18,930 bases of DNA. Origin: Deltaproteobacteria bacterium. GTDB lineage: Bacteria > Desulfobacterota > DSM-4660 > Desulfatiglandales > HGW-15. Position 1 is the stretch's first letter. Every line of letters begins with the position of its first letter. Shown here piece after piece: positions 1-8,154 of this stretch. Made by a program: the position numbers and the translations under genes. The stretch is taken from positions 1 to 18,930 of the forward strand of contig JAFDIC010000028.1 of the NCBI GenBank assembly GCA_019308525.1. The letters run 5' to 3'. The notes under the pieces are model-generated. The model was not told the DNA's origin, ran no database searches, and worked only from the letters and a program-made list of their open reading frames with translations.

Positions 1-17
1 TTTGAGTGTGAAAAGCT

Positions 18-1595
18 CTATTGTTCACTCCGCCGGTGAATCCGGTCTAGGTTTCTTATGAGTTTCTCCACCAGGCTCAATTGCTCGGGTGCCGGTGTCC
101 TTTTCTCCTGTTCCCTTTGCTGGGCCCTTCGCTCTGCTTCCAGTTTTTCCCTTTCCCGGGCCCTCTTTAGTCTCAGGGCCTGTAGTTGCTCCCTCTCCTT
201 CTCTTTGGCCTTGGCCCTCTCTTCCGCCTCGGCCCTTGCTTTGGCCTCAGCTTCTGCCTTGGCCTTTGCTTCCGCCTCTGCCTTGGCCCTAGCCTCTGCT
301 TCGGCCTTTGCCTTGGCCTCTGCCTCGGCGGCAGCTTTCGCCTCCCGCTCGGCCTTCGCTTTTGCCTCCTCCTTGGCCTTGACCTCAGGCTGTGCCTCTG
401 CTGCCGCGGCTACCTTCTCTTCCCTCTTTATCTCAACGACTTTTTCTTCCTTTTTAGGTGCAGGCTTGGTCTCTTTCACCTTCTTTGCCTTGGGCGGGGC
501 CTTCTCTTCTTTTTTGGGCTTGGCCTTCCTTTCCTCCGCCTTTTCCTCGGGGGAAATCTCCAGCACGGGCTCGGGGGAAATGCCCAATAAATCCGCCTCC
601 TTGACCTCTAGGCGCTTAGCAATGCCCTCAACCTGGCTCGCCATGCCCCCATCACACATCAAATCGATAAAAGACCTTATCATCTTCACGCTCTCCGGGT
701 GCCTGAGGATGACCACGTCGGAGCCCGCCATAAGGTAGCTGACCGCTGCAACAGTCTCCATGAGGATAGCTCGTCTCTCAGGGTCTCCGAGAGTAGGGGC
801 CTCTTCTATTGGGAGGCCAGCCTCTTTGCACTTCCATATCTCATTGCCTATGTTTGAGATTATGGGCATCTGTAATTTGTCGTCCTCTTGAGTCAGGGCG
901 GCCATCCTGATCCGCTCAATGACCGAGTAAGAGTACTCTAAGCCGTAACCGAGACCTCCAGTCGTAGGATCGATTACTATCTTCTCCCTGCTGACACCTA
1001 GATTCCCCAGGAGAATATTGAGCTGCTTTGCCAAATTGACGTCTATCGGGGAGGAGGCCACAACTATATGGCCATAGCCCAGAGCACTCGCCCCCACACC
1101 CTTGTGGTTCGCTTCTTCTACTGGTGCCAGGGCCACATTTTTCCCCTGGCATGCCTCGGATATTTTCTTGAGCACCTCTTCATCTTTCTGGTTATTGGCC
1201 GTACCCCATGCCACCACGGGTACCTTTAGCGCATCCATGACCTTCTGGACCACTTCTGCCGCCTCCTCCGGCCCCCTGTCCATGCCATTCGGATCGGTGC
1301 TCTTTAGCTGGACTACTATTATGTCCGCCCCGTAGTCGTCCACACATTTCCTGGCCCACTCCACTGGCGAGGAGACGACGTCCCGGAAGGGTTCCAAGGC
1401 CGCCTCAGGCCATTCCTCCGAGGGGTCGTAGTCCCAGATTTCCATAGCGATCCTGGGCCTGTTCGGCATCGTCCCCTCGAATAGGTGGAACGGGAAGGAG
1501 TCTTCCCCGCCAATCTTGACGGCACCATCCCCCACACCCAGCACCGTCTCTACTATCTTGCCTGAATAAAGCTGCTTGGGAATTTCAAAAGCCAA
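18..1595 (-). CDS. acsD: Acetyl-CoA synthase complex corrinoid iron-sulfur protein small (delta) subunit, with long charged C-terminal tail
   Basis: This is the TIM-barrel small subunit of the corrinoid iron-sulfur protein, which carries the methyl group to acetyl-CoA synthase in the Wood-Ljungdahl pathway (cytoplasmic). Residues 1-345 match the family: PFHLFEG near 36-41, NRPRIAMEI at 45-53, SSPIDVNLAKQLNILLGN at 181-198, IDPTTGGLGYGLEYSYSVIERIR at 208-230 and RHPESV at 298-303. Bacterial AcsD proteins are about 320 residues; this one is 525. The extra ~175 residues are a Pro/Lys-rich linker (350-395), an Ala/Glu/Lys helix with six octapeptide repeats (415-462), and an amphipathic end around LSLVEKLIRNLDR (507-517). 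The start is TTG, chosen because GGAGGGAGG lies just upstream and because it fits the family N-terminus. The rest of an acs operon would lie left of the window. The family call is secure; the role of the tail is unknown. Confidence 0.93.
   Translation of the reverse strand: MAFEIPKQLYSGKIVETVLGVGDGAVKIGGEDSFPFHLFEGTMPNRPRIAMEIWDYDPSEEWPEAALEPFRDVVSSPVEWARKCVDDYGADIIVVQLKSTDPNGMDRGPEEAAEVVQKVMDALKVPVVAWGTANNQKDEEVLKKISEACQGKNVALAPVEEANHKGVGASALGYGHIVVASSPIDVNLAKQLNILLGNLGVSREKIVIDPTTGGLGYGLEYSYSVIERIRMAALTQEDDKLQMPIISNIGNEIWKCKEAGLPIEEAPTLGDPERRAILMETVAAVSYLMAGSDVVILRHPESVKMIRSFIDLMCDGGMASQVEGIAKRLEVKEADLLGISPEPVLEISPEEKAEERKAKPKKEEKAPPKAKKVKETKPAPKKEEKVVEIKREEKVAAAAEAQPEVKAKEEAKAKAEREAKAAAEAEAKAKAEAEARAKAEAEAKAKAEAEAKARAEAEERAKAKEKEREQLQALRLKRAREREKLEAERRAQQREQEKRTPAPEQLSLVEKLIRNLDRIHRRSEQ
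210..353 (-). repeat. Six 24-bp in-frame tandem repeats in acsD
   Basis: Six consecutive octapeptide units of the form AEAEAxAK cover residues 415-462: AEREAKAA, AEAEAKAK, AEAEARAK, AEAEAKAK, AEAEAKAR, AEAEERAK. The DNA copies differ mostly at synonymous positions, so the repeat has been retained at protein level rather than being a fresh slippage product. The i/i+4 alternation of Glu with Lys/Arg is what a stable single alpha helix shows. Confidence 0.9.
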
Positions 1596-1866
1596 TTTCC
1601 TCCCTCCTTCGTTAGGGTTATTTGCAAAAATCTAGAGGGTCTTAGCTCCTCATCAAGAAGTTTTCTGTATGATTAAAGACTATTTGTGAAAAATATAACA
1701 AAACAATATAAAAAAATTTCCTCCCTAACAGAGGATTTGTAACAATAGTTTACCGGTGCATTGTTGTCAAGATTTTTTTATCCGCTGCTCCAGGATATAA
1801 AAGCGCGATATCATTGGATTATACTTGATTGACTCAAAAAAGCTTCTACCTTTCAAGTTTCTGCCC
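1596..1866. other. Intergenic region acsD-cooC (AT-rich)
   Basis: This 271-bp gap holds the acsD promoter and leader. An 11-base segment of the acsD ribosome-binding region (GGGAGGAAATT on the minus strand, 1594-1604) is repeated exactly at 1715-1725, about 10-20 nt after the predicted transcription start, but no usable start codon follows that upstream copy. The part nearest cooC has a short GCCC/GGGC stem overlapping the cooC stop and a T-run further on. It is too weak to call a terminator. No gene is seen. Confidence 0.6.
1742..1770 (-). promoter_or_regulatory. Sigma70-type promoter of acsD
   Basis: Read on the minus strand, a perfect -35 TTGACA (1765-1770) is followed after exactly 17 bases by TATTGT (1742-1747, 4 of 6 matches to TATAAT). 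Transcription would begin near 1735 and give a leader of about 140 nt before the TTG start. acsD is therefore probably expressed on its own as well as by any read-through from cooC. Confidence 0.65.
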
Positions 1867-2625
1867 TCAGGGGCCTTTTCCTTTCAACAGCCCATCAAAT
1901 ATTGCGAATGCAGCCTCCAGTGCCGGACTCTCCTGGCTGATCTGTATGAGCGGCTTGCCTTCTACGTCCAGCTCCCTCAAAATGGGGTCTTCCGGGACAA
2001 TCCCCGTGAGCTCCAACTCATAGAAATCCGACGTCTTCTCAACTAATGCAAGATCAGCCTCCCTCGCCTGATTGATGATAAACGAATGGGCTCTCACGTC
2101 CAGACCCAGCTCGGTGGTGAGCTCTTTTATCCTTGCCGCCGCTTGAATCCCTCTCTTGCTCGGGTCGGAAACGATCACTAGCAGGTCGATATTATTGGTG
2201 GTCAGCCGGCTTATGTGTTCCATACCCGCCTCATTGTCAATAACCACATAGGCATAGTTACCGATCAGTCGCTCCAGGTACTGGGTGAGCAGAGAATTGG
2301 CAGCACAATAACACCCCGGACCCTCCGGCCGCCCCATCACTATGAGGTCAAATTTGTCTGCCTCCACCACGGCCTGCTCCAACTTCATCTCCATGAATAC
2401 GTCCTTGGTGATACCCGTGGATACGCCTCTCTTCATCTCCTCCCTCGCATCTCCCAGAGTCTCCCTCACCTCAAGCCCAAGCACCTCATTGAGGTTAGAA
2501 TTTGGATCCGCATCCACCGCCAGCACCGGTGTCATATGCCGCTGAACAAGATACTTTATAAGGAGCCCCGCGAGTGTCGTCTTTCCTGTTCCCCCCTTAC
2601 CCGCAAGGGCGATGGAGTAAGTCAT
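1867..2625 (-). CDS. cooC: CooC-type nickel-insertion ATPase for CO dehydrogenase
   Basis: This is a MinD/SIMIBI-class ATPase of 252 residues that loads nickel into the C-cluster of CO dehydrogenase. A deviant Walker A AGKGGTGKTT (8-17, signature Lys10) is followed by switch motif VDADPNSNL (37-45) and by GPGCYCAAN (102-110). The latter contains the Cys105-x-Cys107 pair that binds Ni/Zn at the CooC dimer interface in characterised homologues. YAYVVIDNEAGMEH (124-137) is the family Walker B-like segment. The ATG at 2625 was chosen over longer in-frame possibilities because AAGGGAGG sits 5-7 bases upstream and the protein then begins directly with the P-loop strand. It lies upstream of acsD on the same strand, which fits CODH/ACS maturation, and is divergent from the first dnaA. 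Confidence 0.93.
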   Translation of the reverse strand: MTYSIALAGKGGTGKTTLAGLLIKYLVQRHMTPVLAVDADPNSNLNEVLGLEVRETLGDAREEMKRGVSTGITKDVFMEMKLEQAVVEADKFDLIVMGRPEGPGCYCAANSLLTQYLERLIGNYAYVVIDNEAGMEHISRLTTNNIDLLVIVSDPSKRGIQAAARIKELTTELGLDVRAHSFIINQAREADLALVEKTSDFYELELTGIVPEDPILRELDVEGKPLIQISQESPALEAAFAIFDGLLKGKGP

Positions 2626-2638
2626 AGGTACCTCCCTT

Positions 2639-2683
2639 GCAAAATTTAGTTGCCATGACATCAAATTTTTTCTAGAATTTTGC
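2639..2683. promoter_or_regulatory. Inverted repeat flanking the dnaA1 promoter (operator candidate)
   Basis: GCAAAATT (2639-2646) and AATTTTGC (2676-2683) form a perfect 8-bp inverted repeat in the 85-bp spacer shared by divergent cooC and dnaA1. The right arm overlaps the end of the dnaA1 -10 element and the left arm lies just upstream of its -35. Similarity extends outward to TAG/CTAG flanks. The arrangement suits a dimeric regulator or looping between half-sites. No protein can be named from sequence alone. Confidence 0.4.
2650..2678 (+). promoter_or_regulatory. Sigma70-type promoter of the first dnaA
   Basis: TTGCCA (2650-2655, 5 of 6 to TTGACA) and TAGAAT (2673-2678, 5 of 6 to TATAAT) are separated by exactly 17 bases. 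Transcription would start near 2685, about 26 nt before the ATG at 2711. That leader lacks a clear Shine-Dalgarno sequence (only a weak ACGGG), so translation is probably inefficient. Confidence 0.6.
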
Positions 2684-2710
2684 CACCTTATCTGAACGGG
2701 CCAATCTTCT

Positions 2711-4048
2711 ATGACCACTAAAAACAAGGAACTGTGGGATAGTATTACACGATTTCTTTCTGGAAGACTAGCAAAATCAGAAGTTGACCTATGGTTTTGC
2801 AGCACCTGCCTGCTGGATCTCACGGATGATAGCGCGGTGATCGGGGTGCCAAACAAGTTCGTCGCATCCTGGATTAAGGAAAAATACATGCTCCACATCA
2901 GGGAGTCCTTCAGGGCTATTCTGAACTCTTCGCCTTCCGTGCGCTTTTCATACGGACCCGGAAAAGACCTAGGTCACACTCAAGAGACTGGGGAAACAGG
3001 AGATTTTACCCATCCCCTCGCGCAGAACCTGCACCCAAGCATGACCTTTGAGAGTTTCGTCAAGGCAGAGTCCAACGAGCTGGCCTTTGCCTCAGCTCTA
3101 AGGGTGGCCACGGGCACCTCTCAAGCTTACAACCCCCTCTATATCCACTGTGAGCTGCCCCTGGGAAAGACTCACTTACTCAACGCGATCGGTAACCACG
3201 TCACCCGGGTCAGCCGTGAGAGAAAACCCCTATACTTATCCCCCAGCACCTTCACAAGCTTTCTCTGGCACGGGGCCAGTCCCGGGGACCCCTGGCACGT
3301 GCTTGACGATTACGGGCCCCCGGACATGTTCCTCTTCGACGACATACACCAGTTGGAGAAAAGGAAACATAAACAATCACAATTCCTTAACGTGTTCGAC
3401 AAGCTATGGAAACAGAACTGCCCTATGGTGATAACCGGGAGCAAGCTGCCCCACGACCTCAAAGATCTCAACCCGGAATTGAAGTCCAGGATCGCATCTG
3501 GAATACTGGCTGAAATCAAGACCCCCGATCTGGAGACCAAGATGAGGATCATAACAGCAAGAATGACACAAGACGGGATTTCCTTGCCCGATGATCTGGT
3601 CTTTTACATCGCCAGCTCCCATAGGGACTTTAAATCACTGTTTTCCGCCCTCACCAAGGTAAGGGCCTTCTATTCCATACACGGAAAAGATAAGACCACC
3701 ATTTCAACTATCAAGAGGATTCTCGAGGCTTATCAACCCAAACCAGGCCTTAGGGAGATAAAGATAACGACCTCGGCCTACTTTGGAATATCGGAGTCGG
3801 ATCTTGTTTCCAGCAGCAAGAACAGGGCCCTCTCTTACCCGAGGCACATGGCCATGTATCTGGCCAGAAAGCACACGAATCTCTCCTGTAAGGAAATAGG
3901 GGAATCCTTCGGCCACAAGGATCACTCCACAGTCCTCTATGCGATAAGGAAGATTGAAAACGCCAAGGGAGATGATCCTAAGGTAGTTAAAGACTTGGCC
4001 CGGATCGAAAAAATCATTACCCTTGGAGAACCACGCCCCAAGCAGTGA
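2711..4048 (+). CDS. dnaA: DnaA-like replication initiator 1 (degenerate P-loop)
   Basis: A 445-residue protein with full DnaA architecture: domain I (1-75), short linker, AAA+ domain (about 108-335) and DNA-binding domain IV (about 350-445). The P-loop is abnormal: HCELPLGKTHLL at 146-157, where DnaA normally has YGGxGLGKTHLL. Two P-loop glycines are replaced by Glu148 and Pro150, although Lys153 and Thr154 remain. Walker B is intact (FLFDD, 207-211), as are the arginine finger (Arg260 in LKSR) and the sensor II Arg305. Domain IV retains PRHMAMYLAR (377-386) and DHSTVLYAIRKI (404-415; canonical DHTTV). Unusually for a gene by the origin, much of its coding strand is C-rich. It is divergent from cooC and precedes dnaN after a 264-bp gap. 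It may be a true initiator with reduced ATP control or a regulatory paralogue. Confidence 0.9.
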   Translation: MTTKNKELWDSITRFLSGRLAKSEVDLWFCSTCLLDLTDDSAVIGVPNKFVASWIKEKYMLHIRESFRAILNSSPSVRFSYGPGKDLGHTQETGETGDFTHPLAQNLHPSMTFESFVKAESNELAFASALRVATGTSQAYNPLYIHCELPLGKTHLLNAIGNHVTRVSRERKPLYLSPSTFTSFLWHGASPGDPWHVLDDYGPPDMFLFDDIHQLEKRKHKQSQFLNVFDKLWKQNCPMVITGSKLPHDLKDLNPELKSRIASGILAEIKTPDLETKMRIITARMTQDGISLPDDLVFYIASSHRDFKSLFSALTKVRAFYSIHGKDKTTISTIKRILEAYQPKPGLREIKITTSAYFGISESDLVSSSKNRALSYPRHMAMYLARKHTNLSCKEIGESFGHKDHSTVLYAIRKIENAKGDDPKVVKDLARIEKIITLGEPRPKQ

Positions 4049-4312
4049 TTGCTTGCTCCTCGAGAAGCAGCGAACTGCCGCGGGCCCAGCTTCCAAGGAT
4101 GAAAAAAGGCATTAATGACAGATGTTGGTTTTTTTCCTCAAGAATTGACACAAACCGTGATGTTTTAGGGATTTCAGCGCCTACACTAGCATAAATGGTA
4201 AAATGTTTAAAAGATTCCGACAAATCACAGAAACATTTACCCAATAATGACACATTATTATAAAAGTTTCTGACAATATCACTAACTAGATTATTATTAA
4301 CTGGAGGATAAT
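4049..4312. other. Candidate chromosomal origin (oriC) between dnaA1 and dnaN
   Basis: The 264-bp gap is AT-rich from about 4100 and sits where plus-strand base composition turns from C-rich to G-rich. Five same-direction GACA motifs occur, beginning (with the preceding base) at 4116 TGACA, 4146 TGACA, 4218 CGACA, 4248 TGACA and 4271 TGACA. The spacing between the first two and between the third and fourth is 30 bp each. TGACACA occurs twice, and GACAA-n(1-2)-TCAC twice. TTATTATTA (4291-4299), i.e. three TAA triplets on the minus strand, resembles a DnaA-trio element. No TTATCCACA-type box is present. The function is inferred from position and composition. Confidence 0.5.
4243..4259. repeat. 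7-bp perfect inverted repeat upstream of dnaN
   Basis: AATAATG and CATTATT flank a 3-base ACA spacer. The repeat lies inside the AT-rich candidate origin, about 55 bp before the dnaN start, and encloses one of the TGACACA motifs. It could be an operator for dnaN or part of the unwinding element. It is too AT-rich to be a terminator. Confidence 0.45.
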
Positions 4313-5428
4313 ATGGAAATAAGAATAGAAAAGGATCACCTTCACGGGTCCATATCAAGGGTACAAAGCATAATCGAAAAAAGGACCAATATGCCGATAC
4401 TATCGATGGTGCTTCTAACGGCTGCTGATTCTCAGCTTAAAATTTCAGCAACGGACCTGGAAATAAGTTTTCAGCAGGACATACCCGCAGAAGTTATTGA
4501 GCCTGGAACAGCGACCATATCCGGAAGAAAGCTTTTCGAGATCCTGAAGGAGACTAAGAGCCCGAGCATCTATATCAAGGAAAAGGAGAATAATTGGATC
4601 TTTCTTTCCGATGGAAAGGCTCGTTACAATCTGGCTGGGCTCCCCCCTGACGAATACCCAGTGTTTGTAGCGCCAGAGGGGGTGCAGGCCATAGGCATAG
4701 CAGGAGATCTACTCTCGGACATGGTTAACAAGACCATATTCTCTGTGACAATGGAGGAAGCGGGTTTTAAACTTTCCGGGGTCTTCACGCAAAAGATAGC
4801 CAAGGATGGAGTATGGGTGCTCAGAATGGTATCTACGGATGGGCACAGACTATCCCTGATAGACAGGGCAGTGGATGGGGTTGAAAGACTGGAACTGGAC
4901 AACGGGCTCATGATCCCGAAGAAAGGCATGCTGGAGATCAGCAAGCTGGCCGCGGAGAGCAATTCTGTGCACATAGGATTCAAAGAGAATAATTGCCTGG
5001 CGAGAAACGAGACCACGACAATAGTGATACGACTGTTGGAGAGCAAGTTTCCCGACTACGGGGAGGTTATTCCCAAGGAGACAAAGAAGCGGGTGAGGAT
5101 AAACAGAGAAGAGCTGCTCGATGGCATGAAGAAAATGGTTATCTTGAGTACGGAGAGCTATCGTGGTGTCAAGGTGACACTGGAGCAGGACAAGTTGCAG
5201 CTCGTGTCCATCAATCCGGAGATAGGTGATGCACAAGAAGTCATAGAAGTGCATTACAGGGATGAGAAGTTGGAAGCCGGGTTCAATCCAAGGTACTTTA
5301 TAGAGGCTCTTCAGGTCATGGAAAGTGACACAGTGGAGATAGCGTTTGTAGATAATTCCAGCCCCTGCCTGATCAGAGGTGAAGACGACCATGGTTTTTT
5401 GGGCCTGATTATGCCTATGCGAATATGA
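4313..5428 (+). CDS. dnaN: DNA polymerase III sliding clamp (beta subunit)
   Basis: A 371-residue beta clamp, the usual length, which dimerises around DNA and tethers the replicative polymerase. Family features include the N-terminal KRTNMPILSMVLL (24-36), the LEISFQQDI strand, RYNLAGLPPDEYPV around 104-117, the DGHRLSLID segment of domain 2, and the C-terminal LIMPMRI, which matches the conserved carboxyl end (normally PMRL) that lines the clamp's protein-binding pocket. The ATG start is set by GGAGG (4303-4307) five bases upstream. It follows the candidate origin and precedes gyrB. Its stop overlaps the start of a 47-codon reading frame. Confidence 0.97.
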   Translation: MEIRIEKDHLHGSISRVQSIIEKRTNMPILSMVLLTAADSQLKISATDLEISFQQDIPAEVIEPGTATISGRKLFEILKETKSPSIYIKEKENNWIFLSDGKARYNLAGLPPDEYPVFVAPEGVQAIGIAGDLLSDMVNKTIFSVTMEEAGFKLSGVFTQKIAKDGVWVLRMVSTDGHRLSLIDRAVDGVERLELDNGLMIPKKGMLEISKLAAESNSVHIGFKENNCLARNETTTIVIRLLESKFPDYGEVIPKETKKRVRINREELLDGMKKMVILSTESYRGVKVTLEQDKLQLVSINPEIGDAQEVIEVHYRDEKLEAGFNPRYFIEALQVMESDTVEIAFVDNSSPCLIRGEDDHGFLGLIMPMRI

Positions 5429-5568
5429 TTTTGCGCTCCGTGATCATTTTGATGAACGAAGGTGAAAGCTGGAATTTCTCGTGGCAAAGGAAAGAGATGA
5501 GGTTTGAGGCGGGCGAATGTTGTATAATCGACGTGGAAGAAAACAGGATCTTGGATAGGGGTATTTAA
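5425..5568 (+). CDS. Possible small ORF coupled to dnaN (47 aa)
   Basis: An ATG overlaps the dnaN stop in the classical ATGA arrangement, opening a 47-codon frame (begins MILRSVIILMNEGESW, ends DVEENRILDRGI). The position is where recF stands in many dnaA-dnaN-recF-gyrB clusters, but nothing in it resembles RecF. The mix of charged and aromatic residues is protein-like. The frame is short enough to be chance, and a TATAAT inside it may serve gyrB. Function is unknown. Confidence 0.3.
   Translation: MILRSVIILMNEGESWNFSWQRKEMRFEAGECCIIDVEENRILDRGI
5523..5528 (+). promoter_or_regulatory. Possible -10 element for gyrB
   Basis: A perfect TATAAT lies about 110 bp before the gyrB start in the dnaN-gyrB spacer, but no good -35 is found at 16-18 bases. 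It is plausible as an internal promoter for gyrB-gyrA. Confidence 0.25.
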
Positions 5569-5594
5569 CGTCAGTGGCAATCACGAGGAGATGA

Positions 5595-8057
<2,463 letters not shown>

Positions 8058-8083
8058 CTTGATATGGAGACCCTGATCCTCCA

Positions 8084-8109
8084 CCCGGGGCCGCGTCCTG
8101 CGGGCCGGG
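8084..8109 (+). other. GC-rich hairpin between gyrB and gyrA
   Basis: CCCGG pairs with CCGGG and CCGC pairs with GCGG, around a GTCCT loop with a small internal loop. No T-run follows, so it is unlikely to be an intrinsic terminator. It could tune or process a gyrB-gyrA transcript. The preceding AGCTTGATAT at the gyrB stop occurs twice in tandem. Confidence 0.35.
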
Positions 8110-8154
8110 ATACTCTAGCAGCCAGCTCAAGGAGAAGGCAAAAGGAGAGATTGC

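Noticed and set aside
58..738. Ser/Ala/Phe-rich plus-strand frames opposite acsD
   Set aside because: They are the antisense image of the Ala/Lys/Glu repeat region and carry no independent signals.
1778..1786. TTATCCGCT as a DnaA box
   Set aside because: An isolated near-match, two mismatches from TTATCCACA, upstream of the acsD promoter with no companion sites.
1825..1837. FNR/CRP-like site TTGA-n5-TCAA
   Set aside because: The half-site spacing is odd (13 bp in total instead of 14), and it is not placed near a supported promoter.
2639..2660. Sigma54-like promoter for cooC (TGGCA...TTGCA on the minus strand)
   Set aside because: The gap between the GG and GC elements is two bases longer than sigma54 promoters tolerate.
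2626..2898. Longer CooC frame starting at 2898
   Set aside because: The extra 91 residues overlap dnaA1 and its promoter, have no family similarity, and the ATG at 2625 has a strong ribosome-binding site directly before the P-loop strand.
4101..4136. Intrinsic terminator for dnaA1 (T7 run at 4129-4135)
   Set aside because: No GC-rich hairpin precedes the T-run; the only pairing is between A- and T-tracts.
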